DNA from: a virus
Length of the DNA stretch: 39,541 nucleotides
IMG/VR virus record: IMGVR_UViG_3300046744_000023
Span: 1-39,541 of that record
Direction: 5' to 3' (one strand)
Shown here: one piece after another, positions 28,739-36,748 of the stretch
Layout: each line of letters starts with the position of its first letter
Position numbering within the stretch: position 1 is the stretch's first letter
Notes under the pieces: generated by a model
Databases searched by the model: none
The model's input: only the letters and a program-made list of their open reading frames with translations
What the model was told of the DNA's origin: nothing
Program-made: the position numbers and the translations under genes

Positions 28739-30325
28739 CTATGATGTTAAGTCAACGAGCTGGGCGTTCGTGAGTCTTCTGGGGTAGTACTTGATTGACT
28801 TGATGTGGCCGTTCATTCGGCCTCCTCCTCCGTTAAAGTTAGAACCGACATATACCGTGGTTATTCCGTCAGGAACTGTCCCTACTGAGTCCGTTAAACT
28901 TACTGAGTTATTTACAAGTAACTTAAAATCATTTTCTTTAAAAGCAAAAGCTACTTTGTACTGAGAGTCATAATCGTTGAATGTGTTTTGTGCTGATGTT
29001 TGCACAACGCCGCCATCAGTAACAGTCATGCGAATATTGTTGCCATCGTTTACATCAATTCTTATTCTGTTGTCTGATGTTCCGTCCGACAGCACTACTA
29101 CTCTGGGATCAGTTGTATTTCCAGCTATGTTTTGCGCTACGGCAAACAACGTCCCAGCACTCTGGTTATACCCAAAGTCAGCCACGGGGATAGACGCTAC
29201 ATCGGCAGAGCGTGTTACAGTTGCCCCTGTAGTCTTTATGTAACTGGTGGGGAAGCTACCTGCTTCTAGTTGAGCGCCCCAGACGTAAAGATCAGATGTC
29301 CCGTCTCTATTGGTGTTGAGAAATAGATTGTCGCCTTCGCACAAATAAATATATAACTGCCCAGTCGTATCTACTGCGTCTGTTGTAAATGTTACGGAGC
29401 AACGGTACCAGCCATTAGGAAACTCTTCGATAGCACCAGATAATCCAGAGCCTTGCGTTCCAACTACCCCACTGTCTAAATCAAACCAAACTCTTCCGTT
29501 GTTTGGTGTAGTAAATTGAATAACACCCAAAGCCATCCAGTTTAGCTGGCCCTTTTTTCCAAACACTGAATATGTGTAGGTTGTGGATGTGCTTACGGTA
29601 ACAGGTTCAATAAGTGTTACAGCCGCATTAGTTCCTTGGTTATTATCTCTAGCTTTTGTTGCTGTTAACGTTCCGTCAGGAGCAAGAATTTCGTTTGGAT
29701 CGGAAAAGCCCGTCCACTGACTAAAGTCTTCAGAGTAAGCAACCAGATTAGTCCTAGACTCCTCCACCAGCAGTCCCAGCCTGTTACCGTCTGCATCGTA
29801 CTCTACACGGGGGACGCCGTCTGGATGCTCGAATAGCGTTAGGGTGCCGTCTGGTTGATCGAAGAGGACTTCTTTGACGCTGATGTTGTCTAGGGTTACG
29901 GCTGATCCGTTGTTACCTAAAATGTTTAATCGAGTTCCTCCTGATTCTCCTACAATGTTAAAAACAAGCGTTCCTGTGGAGTTAATATTAGTTCCTGTTG
30001 AGTAACTAGCGTGGTAAATCCGAAATGTGCCAGTAAGTCCAGAAACGTCTAAAGACACTTTATAAATTTTACCGACATCAAGATCCATAAATTGGTAGAG
30101 TGCTGAATTTCCATACACTCCGTCGCCACCGACAAGCGTTGCAACACCTCCGCTGATTGTCCAGTTTGTGCTGACTCCCCAGTCACCATTGTCGCCTAAC
30201 TCAAAATCTCCATTGTTTACAAGCTCAGTCCCATAGCTAACAGGGCGCAACGCATGGCCTTTAGAGGCTCTGGTAAACGTCAAGAGATCAGAGTAGTTTG
30301 AAAATTGCTTAGTCATCTCATTCAC
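28739..30325 (-). CDS. tail fibre / lectin-like appendage protein
   Basis: A 528-residue beta-rich fibre protein. SNYSDLLTFTRASKGHALRP leads into a first jelly-roll domain (about 35-150, ending TLDNISVKEV), then the LLVEESRTNLVAYSEDFSQW domain (about 190-365, with NGWYRCSVTFTTDAVDTTGQ and YVWGAQLEAGSFPTSYIKT), then a concanavalin-like domain (about 380-528, ending GHIKSIKYYPRRLTNAQLVD). These modules are common in marine phage fibres and bind surface glycans (inference). It overlaps the 30318-33053 fibre by 8 bases. Confidence 0.82.
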   Translation of the reverse strand: MNEMTKQFSNYSDLLTFTRASKGHALRPVSYGTELVNNGDFELGDNGDWGVSTNWTISGGVATLVGGDGVYGNSALYQFMDLDVGKIYKVSLDVSGLTGTFRIYHASYSTGTNINSTGTLVFNIVGESGGTRLNILGNNGSAVTLDNISVKEVLFDQPDGTLTLFEHPDGVPRVEYDADGNRLGLLVEESRTNLVAYSEDFSQWTGFSDPNEILAPDGTLTATKARDNNQGTNAAVTLIEPVTVSTSTTYTYSVFGKKGQLNWMALGVIQFTTPNNGRVWFDLDSGVVGTQGSGLSGAIEEFPNGWYRCSVTFTTDAVDTTGQLYIYLCEGDNLFLNTNRDGTSDLYVWGAQLEAGSFPTSYIKTTGATVTRSADVASIPVADFGYNQSAGTLFAVAQNIAGNTTDPRVVVLSDGTSDNRIRIDVNDGNNIRMTVTDGGVVQTSAQNTFNDYDSQYKVAFAFKENDFKLLVNNSVSLTDSVGTVPDGITTVYVGSNFNGGGGRMNGHIKSIKYYPRRLTNAQLVDLTS

Positions 30326-33053
30326 TCCAGTCGTTCACGATAAAGCTGTTAGTGCCAGTGCCTTCAAAGGTTAGGCTCAGGCTTGGCTCTAGGCTTGGGT
30401 TGGTAGCTTCGACAATACCAGTGTCTCCTAAGTCCTTATCCCAGACACGGAAGGTGCCGATGGTTCCTTGGAAGTTATAAGCCAGTTCCAAATCAGCAGA
30501 CGACAAGTCAGCCAAGGCAGTCGGCGTTGTGTCTGCTGTGAGAGCTACGCCCTCAGTTGCACCATTTACGAAAGTAGAGCCGTGACGTGACGCTACATTA
30601 AAAGGTACAAGCACATCAGGTGAGTAATAGGTAGCGGCGGTAGATACAACATCAACGACACCGTTTTCTTGTTGGAAAAAACGCATTTGCCCTGTTCGTG
30701 TCGAAGCGGTATCTAGATACGTTTGTATTCTATTTTGTGAGTCAGCAAACCACCGATATTGCATAGTTTCGTCAGTGCTATCAGTATCAGCATACGTTAC
30801 ACGACCCTCAGTAGCGATGGAGACTGACAGGGGGTTTATCTCGCGGACGCTGATGTTGTCGAATATTGCACTAAACCCAGATGTGGATGATCCCGTGTAC
30901 AACGTCCAAAAAGTTGTTGTTGTGGTAGGTGTGAAAATAAAAGAAACAGTAGCGTCAGAACTATGAGCGACACTGTAGTACTCAGCACCACCGTTACTAA
31001 CCCCCAGCCTTACAATAGGGTTTCCTTCTCCAGAAACTTTAACCACATCAAACGATGCTTCATATACTTTACCGATCTCAGTAGTAATACTTTGACGGGC
31101 TGTTCCTTGTGAAGAACCAGAATTTTCTACTTCTAAGCGTTGGTTGTTAATAGATAAATTTGCATTACTGGCAATCCAATCATCTAACGCACTAGCGTCG
31201 TCGAATGTTCCGCTGTCTACTAGTTCAGAACCTATGTACTGCGGCGTAGGCCACGGTAGGTTAGCCGATGGGATAGTGAAGGTTTCTGCGGCGCGTGTGA
31301 CAGACGAGCCAGACGTTGGGATTAGCGATGAAGGTGTGGAGCCTTTTTCAAACTGTGCGCCATAGATCAGGATGCTAGAGGTTCCGTCAAGAGAAACACC
31401 ACTTGATCCGTTGTCTGTTACGTAAATTGCTACAGCGCCATTCGTGTCGGCGCTATCGGTTGTGAATGTAATTGCACATCTGTACCAGCCGTTACCTACA
31501 TCTTGAATTGTTGGCGTATGATCTGGCGTTCCGCCAAAGGCCGAAAATGTGCCGTCAGTTAAGTTAAAAACATATCCATTAGTGCTAGGCGTGGTAAATC
31601 CTGATGTATAAAGCAAAACTTCGTCTAGCTGATCTTTTTTAGCATACAACGACAGGGTGTAATCACTTGAAGTATCAACAGTGACAGCCTCCGCTAAAGA
31701 CACACCTCCAGATCCAGTAGAGCCATCGTCTATCAGTTTAACAGCGGAATTTGATTGTCCGTCTGGGCCAACAGAATCTAACGAAAGAGTCCCCACATTA
31801 GATCCAGCAGTCCACGCAGAGTTTGTAAAGTCGTTTGAATAAGTCAGCAGATTAGCCCTAGACTCAGACTCCGCCAGAAGCCCCTCATTTGCCCATGCAG
31901 AGCCGTTGTAGACGTGGTGGCCTATACGGGGTAGGTACTTAGCAGAGGACGTTGTAGGGACGTATGAGTCCCCACGATCAGGGTTGTTCACCATGCCGCC
32001 TAAGTCTGAGCGGTAAGAGCGAAGACGAGTAACAGTAACGCTTTCAGTTCCATCAGGATCAATAATTCTGTGTATACCCGATACCTCAGACAAGCCCATT
32101 GTAAGATAGCCATTTAAATCAGTGCCATCTAATTCAAACTCAATAGCGCATAAAAACCCTGAAGAGGTAGCTGTAATTGTTGCTGTATGTTGCGATGCCT
32201 CTGTATTCACAGAGCCGCTTTGAATATCAAATACGCTTACTCCATTCGCATTCGCATCAAAAATTTGAGTTTGTAGGGTAAGGTATTGAACGGTAGTGCT
32301 TGTTGTTTCTACTGCAAAAACATACGTCCCTTTTTGCGTAAAGGTTGTTAGAACACGAGCATAGGGCGTTTGATTGCCTGATTGAGCCGTGGCAGTCAAA
32401 GTATTGTTTGATGTCCACGATGCGTCGTTAGTGCTTGTAAGAGACGATGATGGATCTTCAGAATACGTCAGTAGATTATGTGGCGCCCATTTGATAACAG
32501 GCATCTCTCGAACGCTTACGTTGTCTACATAAAAGGTAGCCGTGCCGCCTCTGAAGCCCAACTCAAAAGTGGATGAGTCAGCAATATAAACGTATTCATA
32601 ATTGCCACTTGTTGAGTGCGATTGAAGCGATTGTTCGCCGTCCATAAGCGAAGGAGTGCCGCCGGAAACGTCTATCAATGTGAAGGTGACAATGTATGTC
32701 TTACCTGCTTCAACAGCTACGTCTTGGCTTAACGCAACAGTGACGCTTGATCCGCTGTCGTATGATGCGCCCCTGCTAGACCAAACCCAACCCGCTCCTG
32801 ACCAGCCATCAATGCTATCCGTAAACGAACCATTGGTAACAAGCTCAGGCCCATAGCCGTCCGTCATAGTGGCATTGGTAGTACGTGCGTGGGTTATGGC
32901 TCCATCAAAGTTGACGGTCTGGTTCTTGTCCTTCTGATAAAAGTTATCAATGAAGTCAAAGACAAGACCGGGGTTGTCAGAACCAACAGAGTATTTAGAT
33001 ATTCCTCGCCTAATAGACGTAGCTAGTCTGTTAAGCCTAGAGCCAAAAAACAT
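30318..33053 (-). CDS. tail fibre / receptor-binding protein (full-length paralogue)
   Basis: A 911-residue fibre. An N-terminal anchor of about 75 residues (MFFGSRLNRLATSIRRGISK ...) is unlike that of the 1-1981 gene. Then follow three jelly-roll binding domains closing in D-N-(V/I)-S-V-R-E (about 75-190, 640-745, and an intervening RANLLTYSNDFTNSAW domain at about 400-620), and a C-terminal concanavalin-like part (SLEPSLSLTFEGTGTNSFIV). Codons before 31046 belong equally to the fibre at the left end if the circle is closed. ATG 33053 shares a base with the upstream stop. Confidence 0.85.
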   Translation of the reverse strand: MFFGSRLNRLATSIRRGISKYSVGSDNPGLVFDFIDNFYQKDKNQTVNFDGAITHARTTNATMTDGYGPELVTNGSFTDSIDGWSGAGWVWSSRGASYDSGSSVTVALSQDVAVEAGKTYIVTFTLIDVSGGTPSLMDGEQSLQSHSTSGNYEYVYIADSSTFELGFRGGTATFYVDNVSVREMPVIKWAPHNLLTYSEDPSSSLTSTNDASWTSNNTLTATAQSGNQTPYARVLTTFTQKGTYVFAVETTSTTVQYLTLQTQIFDANANGVSVFDIQSGSVNTEASQHTATITATSSGFLCAIEFELDGTDLNGYLTMGLSEVSGIHRIIDPDGTESVTVTRLRSYRSDLGGMVNNPDRGDSYVPTTSSAKYLPRIGHHVYNGSAWANEGLLAESESRANLLTYSNDFTNSAWTAGSNVGTLSLDSVGPDGQSNSAVKLIDDGSTGSGGVSLAEAVTVDTSSDYTLSLYAKKDQLDEVLLYTSGFTTPSTNGYVFNLTDGTFSAFGGTPDHTPTIQDVGNGWYRCAITFTTDSADTNGAVAIYVTDNGSSGVSLDGTSSILIYGAQFEKGSTPSSLIPTSGSSVTRAAETFTIPSANLPWPTPQYIGSELVDSGTFDDASALDDWIASNANLSINNQRLEVENSGSSQGTARQSITTEIGKVYEASFDVVKVSGEGNPIVRLGVSNGGAEYYSVAHSSDATVSFIFTPTTTTTFWTLYTGSSTSGFSAIFDNISVREINPLSVSIATEGRVTYADTDSTDETMQYRWFADSQNRIQTYLDTASTRTGQMRFFQQENGVVDVVSTAATYYSPDVLVPFNVASRHGSTFVNGATEGVALTADTTPTALADLSSADLELAYNFQGTIGTFRVWDKDLGDTGIVEATNPSLEPSLSLTFEGTGTNSFIVNDWSE
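31046..31172. repeat. 127-base exact direct repeat, copy 2 (internal)
   Basis: Identical to bases 1-127. It is the branch point where the sequence to the left (to 30318) could continue either into 128-1981 or into 31173-33053. Beyond it the two fibre genes are a mosaic of near-identical and unrelated segments. Confidence 0.97.
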
Positions 33054-33346
33054 TAGTCCATCTCCGATACGTAAGCTGTGCCTGTGCTTCCGCCAGTGAT
33101 AAAGCTAATGGTGTCTCCTGAATAAGTGTGGATGAACTCTACAGTGTTAGAGGGAATGTAATAGTCGCTAGTGGTAGCTGTGCCTGAGACGCTGATGTGT
33201 ACGTCTACAGTGGCAACAATACGTGTTACCCGTTGTGAAATAGAAGTAGAAGAAGCAGCAGAGCCTGATACGGATACTGTCTGAGTAGCTCCCGGACGTA
33301 AACACTGGATAGGCGCTGAGTTAGAATCTTTAGCTAAACGTGACAT
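33053..33346 (-). CDS. small virion protein following capsid (phage B)
   Basis: A 97-residue beta-rich protein: MSRLAKDSNSAPIQCLRPGA, RIVATVDVHISVSGTATTSD, YYIPSNTVEFIHTYSGDTIS and a final GTAYVSEMD. This layout (PIQ-L-PG, STVD-HI, GDTIS, YV-EMD) recurs in marine podovirus contigs directly after the capsid gene, probably a decoration or attachment protein. AGGAG precedes the ATG. It lies after the capsid terminator. Confidence 0.68.
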   Translation of the reverse strand: MSRLAKDSNSAPIQCLRPGATQTVSVSGSAASSTSISQRVTRIVATVDVHISVSGTATTSDYYIPSNTVEFIHTYSGDTISFITGGSTGTAYVSEMD

Positions 33347-33365
33347 GGATGTTCTCCTGAGTCAG

Positions 33366-33395
33366 AAAAGGTAAAGGGGCCATTGCTGACCCCTT
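33366..33395 (-). terminator. terminator after capsid gene (phage B)
   Basis: On the minus strand AAGGGG pairs with CCCCTT across a 10-base loop (33374-33395), followed by TACCTTTT. It starts 17 bases after the capsid stop codon and resembles, in position, the terminator after the first capsid gene. Confidence 0.65.
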
Positions 33396-33411
33396 GAGTT
33401 TTAGCTTATGC

Positions 33412-34419
33412 TTAGTTTGGCAGAGCCAGAACAAAACCAGCTTCAGGACGGTAGCACTCGACACCGTAGAGAGTGTCAGCAGTGTACAGAGTTGACAAGT
33501 GCTCCTGCTTGTACTGAGTCTGTGAACGTACAGACATTTGCTCTGCAAGAACAATAGCGTCCTTGTGGAACAAGAGTCCAGCACGTACTTCAGGACCAGC
33601 GCCGTTTTCAGAAGCTAGTTCAATAACTTCACAGTTAGAAGACACGTATACGTCTACACCGTAAAGGTTACCGATAAGGCCGCTTGCAACTGGCTGACCG
33701 CTTACGAAGTCAGAAGACACGTAACGTGAGATACCAAGGATCTGGTTACGTACTGAAGGTGGGATTACAAGGCAACGGTTGTCCATTGGAACGTCGTTGT
33801 CGTCCATCTTCTGAATCATGTCACGGAAGAAGTCGTCAGTAAATACGTCATCAGCAATAACCCTGTCTTGAACAAAAGCTGAAGTACCGTCAGTAGCGTC
33901 GTTGTAGAAACAAGAGCTATGTACGTAGCTTGCAGGAAGACCCGTGTGCAGTACGTTACTAGAACCTGCGTTAGCATTAGCACCGTCAATACGGAAAGCT
34001 GTAGCAACTTGGTGGAGGTCAGTGTCAACTTTCTTAGCAAGCGCATAACCAGCGTCTTCAGTATAAAACTGACGGAGGCTGTTGAGTGCCTGTACTTCTA
34101 CGATGTCCTCAATCAGACGAGAGTACTCAAAGTGACGATCAACGTCAATTGTGATTTCGTCTTCAGTGTTTGCAATTACAGTAACTGCAGTGTCAGCAGA
34201 CTTAGCGTTTGCGTCAGCACGGACAGGTACTGGGACGTGAATGCGGTCACCCTTCTTGCCAGACATTGCAATCTTCTTGACAAGCGGTGCCATCTTGAGG
34301 TTCTTCTGGTAAGCAGCAATTACCTCGTCACTCCAGATTTCTGGAATAAACGCTGATGCTTCGGTCTTCGCTGTAAACGCTGCTGCTGCAGGCGAAGAAG
34401 TGTATGTTGTAGTAGCCAT
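33412..34419 (-). CDS. major capsid protein (phage B, podovirus-like)
   Basis: A 335-residue capsid protein unrelated by eye to the 277-residue one. Recognisable segments: FIPEIWSDEVIAAYQKNLKM, GDRIHVPVPVRADANAKSAD, IDVDRHFEYSRLIEDIVEVQ, and a C-terminal half with RCLVIPPSVRNQILGISRYV and GLIGNLYGVDVYVSSN. This fits HK97-fold capsid proteins of marine podoviruses. It follows a scaffold gene by 17 bases with GGAG before the ATG. Confidence 0.87.
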   Translation of the reverse strand: MATTTYTSSPAAAAFTAKTEASAFIPEIWSDEVIAAYQKNLKMAPLVKKIAMSGKKGDRIHVPVPVRADANAKSADTAVTVIANTEDEITIDVDRHFEYSRLIEDIVEVQALNSLRQFYTEDAGYALAKKVDTDLHQVATAFRIDGANANAGSSNVLHTGLPASYVHSSCFYNDATDGTSAFVQDRVIADDVFTDDFFRDMIQKMDDNDVPMDNRCLVIPPSVRNQILGISRYVSSDFVSGQPVASGLIGNLYGVDVYVSSNCEVIELASENGAGPEVRAGLLFHKDAIVLAEQMSVRSQTQYKQEHLSTLYTADTLYGVECYRPEAGFVLALPN

Positions 34420-34436
34420 GTTAATCTCCTAATAGA

Positions 34437-35228
34437 TTATTTGACACGACCCTCTGCGTACGCTTGTAAGATTTCTTCGGACAAGCTTTGGTAACGCTCT
34501 GGGTCAGTTCTCATTAGTTTAATAATGTCGGCCCTGCGATATACCTTCTTACGACTTCCTTCAGCACTGCCTCTGGCGTTGCCTGTGTTAGCTGCCTTGA
34601 GTTGTTGCTTACGCTCCTGTTTTTCAACATTAGCGGTCTGCTTTACTACTTGCTTCCGTTCTTTCCAGAGTGAGAAGAGTTCGTCAGCAGAGTCAGCATC
34701 GTACCCTTGGTCAGCGGCTACAAACAATTGAGTCCTAATCTTAGAAGTTTTAATCCACTCAGCAAACTTAGGATCAGCTAAGATCTCTTGCATGTCTGGG
34801 TGTTTATTATTAAGCGTAGCCAGTGCAGCCTGTTGTTTGTACTGCGCTGAGTACTGCTCTGCTTCTTTAATCTTAGGGTGGTTCTCAATAGCCTTGTTGA
34901 CAGCACCTTGCGGATCTGTAAAATAGTCTATATCGTCTTCAGGCTCAACGTATTGTTGAGGTGCTTGTTGTTGTGTCTGAGTACTAATGTAATCGTCTAC
35001 AACTTTACGAAGTTCTCCTACTTCAGATGACTGACGACCTAAAAGCTTTTCAGCCTCTTGGTGCATCTGTACAACTTCTTCCAGAGACTTACCTTGGTAC
35101 TTATCTGGAACTGCAGGTTGTTCTTGAGGTTGCTCAACTTCTTCGTGTTGAATCTCTTCTACTTCGTTTTCAATTGTGTCCACGTTGTCCTCTTCAGGTT
35201 GTGGATCTACAATCTGTGCTCTTGACAT
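34437..35228 (-). CDS. capsid scaffolding / assembly protein (phage B)
   Basis: A 263-residue very acidic, Gln- and Glu-rich protein with coiled coil (about 40-85, LEEVVQMHQEAEKLLGRQSS) and a basic C-terminal region (KKVYRRADIIKLMRTDPERY, then ILQAYAEGRVK). These are the hallmarks of a scaffold, and the gene is directly upstream of the capsid gene. A GGAG ribosome site precedes ATG 35228; a weak CTCC/GGAG stem could mask it. Confidence 0.82.
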   Translation of the reverse strand: MSRAQIVDPQPEEDNVDTIENEVEEIQHEEVEQPQEQPAVPDKYQGKSLEEVVQMHQEAEKLLGRQSSEVGELRKVVDDYISTQTQQQAPQQYVEPEDDIDYFTDPQGAVNKAIENHPKIKEAEQYSAQYKQQAALATLNNKHPDMQEILADPKFAEWIKTSKIRTQLFVAADQGYDADSADELFSLWKERKQVVKQTANVEKQERKQQLKAANTGNARGSAEGSRKKVYRRADIIKLMRTDPERYQSLSEEILQAYAEGRVK

Positions 35229-35252
35229 AATTAAACTCCGTGACTATAATCA

Positions 35253-35477
35253 TTATGGAGATGTTTTATTTTTACCTGCTTTTTCGTGTTCCCTTACCCA
35301 TTTCATGTGTGCTCCGGGGAATGTACCATCGGAACCGTTTAGGTGGAAAGACGGGGCAGATACCATCCTTGTAGAAACAGCGCCACAGGTCTTGCACCTA
35401 CTTTCTGTGACTTCTGCTTTTACAAATTCTTCATGTACGTGTCCATTAGGACAACGAAAGTCAAATACTTTATACAT
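35253..35477 (-). CDS. FmdB-like zinc-ribbon protein
   Basis: A 74-residue protein with C9-x3-H13 and C28-x2-C31, the zinc ribbon of FmdB-type small regulators (FRCPNGHVHEEF ... SRCKTCGAVSTRMVSAPSFH). The C-terminus is GTFPGAHMKWVREHEKAGK. Similar proteins recur next to head genes in marine phages; the role is unknown. ATG 35477 overlaps the upstream stop by 8 bases. Confidence 0.72.
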   Translation of the reverse strand: MYKVFDFRCPNGHVHEEFVKAEVTESRCKTCGAVSTRMVSAPSFHLNGSDGTFPGAHMKWVREHEKAGKNKTSP

Positions 35478-35724
35478 ACTCTACTTCTTTGTCTTCTGCT
35501 TCTGCTTGCTCTTTAGATGCTTCTATAGTTGACTCTAGGTTCAGTATAGTAGCAAAAGCAGCAACTTGGCCTTTTCTAAAGAAAAGTTCTTCAGAGTCTT
35601 TTACAGTCTGAATGTTAGATAACTGAGTAGTAGTAGCAGTGATTTCTTCTAAGAGTTGTTTGAAACCCTCGTTCTTAAAAAGACCAAGGAAGTTATCGTA
35701 ATAAGTTTCAAGCTCTGGTGTCAT
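35470..35724 (-). CDS. small acidic hypothetical protein
   Basis: An 84-residue helical acidic protein (ETYYDNFLGLFKNEGFKQLL, LESTIEASKEQAEAEDKEVE). The pattern is of small proteins before scaffolds in podoviruses, function unknown. It is the first gene after a very strong promoter, with a leader of about 22 bases and no clear ribosome site. Confidence 0.62.
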   Translation of the reverse strand: MTPELETYYDNFLGLFKNEGFKQLLEEITATTTQLSNIQTVKDSEELFFRKGQVAAFATILNLESTIEASKEQAEAEDKEVEYV

Positions 35725-35752
35725 AAGATATCATTCGTTAAACTATAGTATT

Positions 35753-35781
35753 AGTATAGCATACTTTTAAACAGATGTCAA
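35753..35781 (-). promoter_or_regulatory. near-consensus sigma70 promoter TTGACA-N17-TATACT
   Basis: On the minus strand TTGACA (35776-35781), exactly 17 bases, TGC, then TATACT (35753-35758). It has perfect -35, optimal spacing and an extended -10. The -35 box includes the TGA stop of the preceding gene. It should drive 35724 through the capsid gene to the terminator at 33366-33395. Confidence 0.88.
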
Positions 35782-36068
35782 GCATTTCTTGTAGATTTTC
35801 TACGTTTGCCTGAAGCTGTGACAGCATGTTTAATTTTAGCAGGTCCTGTTTTGCGTTTAGCTGATGACTTTTTTTCTGCTGCGGTCATTTTAGCAGCAAC
35901 TGCTTTAGGTCTACAGGAGGGGTATGGGCGTTTCTTTTTCTCCTTCCCAGTACGTCCACAGGGTTTACCTGTCTTAACGTCTACCCACTCCTCCTTAAAC
36001 CACTTAGTTAGTCCGCCAGTAGGTTTCTTCTTAGTTACCCGTTTACGAACTTGGTTTGGTTTAGGCAT
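35778..36068 (-). CDS. Lys-rich virion-type protein (DUF5872-like)
   Basis: A 96-residue very basic protein. GGLTKWFKEEWVDVKTGKPC, GRTGKEKKKRPYPSCRPKAV and ARKMTAAEKKSSAKRKTG-type repeats match small phage proteins I recall as DUF5872-like, which may bind DNA in the head. Its stop codon lies inside the -35 box of the downstream promoter. It overlaps the upstream gene by 8 bases. Confidence 0.72.
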   Translation of the reverse strand: MPKPNQVRKRVTKKKPTGGLTKWFKEEWVDVKTGKPCGRTGKEKKKRPYPSCRPKAVAAKMTAAEKKSSAKRKTGPAKIKHAVTASGKRRKSTRNA

Positions 36069-36231
36069 AAGTACCGCCTCTACGTTTGTACTCTTTAGTT
36101 AACCAGCCGGAAGCATAAGCACTAGGCCATACGTCAAACTTACGTTTAGCCTCTGCTTTGACTCTAGCGTACAACGCTTTGTTCTTAGGCGTAGGTCCAG
36201 ACTTCTTAGGCTTGCTCTTTGCTTTAGCCAT
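36061..36231 (-). CDS. small basic protein related to the DUF5872-like neighbour
   Basis: A 56-residue protein from ATG 36231 to TAA 36061-36063. It begins MAKAKSKPKKSGPTPKNKAL and continues YARVKAEAKRKFDVWPSAYA, SGWLTKEYKRRGGTYA. The KNKALYARVKAEAKRKFxVWPSAYAS-x-W pattern is known in small phage and giant-virus proteins of unknown role. The next gene starts within its last codons. Confidence 0.75.
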   Translation of the reverse strand: MAKAKSKPKKSGPTPKNKALYARVKAEAKRKFDVWPSAYASGWLTKEYKRRGGTYA

Positions 36232-36233
36232 GA

Positions 36234-36320
36234 CTACTTCTTCTTCTTTTTATTTTTTTTGTTAGTTGTAGTACGTTGACCACGTTTAGGTAAACTTACA
36301 TTTGATTTATATCCGGGCAT
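36234..36320 (-). CDS. 28-residue Lys-tailed micropeptide
   Basis: ATG 36320 to TAG 36234-36236, encoding MPGYKSNVSLPKRGQRTTTN followed by KKNKKKKK. AAGGAG lies about 8 bases before the start. It is the counterpart of the 16-residue Lys-rich peptide in the other head module. It lies 2 bases before the downstream start. Likely real because of the ribosome site and tight spacing; function unknown. Confidence 0.6.
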   Translation of the reverse strand: MPGYKSNVSLPKRGQRTTTNKKNKKKKK

Positions 36321-36330
36321 GACGCTCTCC

Positions 36331-36477
36331 TTACTTTTTATGAACCTTTTGGACTGCAAAGTTAGCTGACTTAGTTGCACCCTTGTGTGGCTTGTAGCCG
36401 TCTGTTGGGTCTTTCATCAGTTTGTATTCTTTACCAGCCTTCATCCAGTGATAGCCTTTAGGTGCGTTGACTTTCAT
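36331..36477 (-). CDS. small basic hypothetical protein
   Basis: A 48-residue protein, MKVNAPKGYHWMKAGKEYKL, MKDPTDGYKPHKGATKSANF, AVQKVHKK. The M-K-x-x-A-P-K-G-x-H-W-M pattern recurs in small basic phage proteins. ATG 36477 lies 4 bases after the upstream stop. Function unknown; it fits a run of small basic proteins between portal and scaffold. Confidence 0.68.
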   Translation of the reverse strand: MKVNAPKGYHWMKAGKEYKLMKDPTDGYKPHKGATKSANFAVQKVHKK

Positions 36478-36481
36478 AGTA

Positions 36482-36748
36482 TCACCATTTCTTACACGAC
36501 CAGTATCGTGCCGTTAGTTTACTAGGTGGATTAGTGTCACACTTGTGACGTGCTCTGAACGACTTACGTCGCGCTGGCTGGTCTTTCTTAATAGTCATCT
36601 TGGCGTCACCAAAGCGTATAGTCTTAGTCTTGTCGCCTTCCTTGGCAACTACTACAAACTTCTTCGTTGGGTGACTAGGCGTCCGCTTTGGCTTGTTGTA
36701 CCCGCTTACGCCCGCTCGTGCTAGTTTTGGGTCTTTCGACTTTGGCAT
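36482..36748 (-). CDS. small basic protein, homologue of the 11746-12024 product
   Basis: An 88-residue basic protein. YNKPKRTPSHPTKKFVVVAK, EGDKTKTIRFGDAKM and a C-terminus FRARHKCDTNPPSKLTARYW with SCKKW after it share the same order of motifs as the 92-residue protein near the other capsid gene. Its start ATG shares a base with the portal stop. This form keeps a Cys pair near the end (C-x-n-C) that the other lacks. Confidence 0.75.
   Translation of the reverse strand: MPKSKDPKLARAGVSGYNKPKRTPSHPTKKFVVVAKEGDKTKTIRFGDAKMTIKKDQPARRKSFRARHKCDTNPPSKLTARYWSCKKW

Noticed and set aside
1-33053. Variable fibre cassettes as a diversity-generating retroelement
   Set aside because: No reverse transcriptase and no adenine-biased template/variable repeat; the differences are block replacements.
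33919-34356. Long plus-strand open frame of 145 codons (also 21668-22078, 19147-19533, 24840-25226 and others)
   Set aside because: They lie exactly opposite well-supported minus-strand genes and have unnatural composition with no ribosome sites; treated as antisense shadows.
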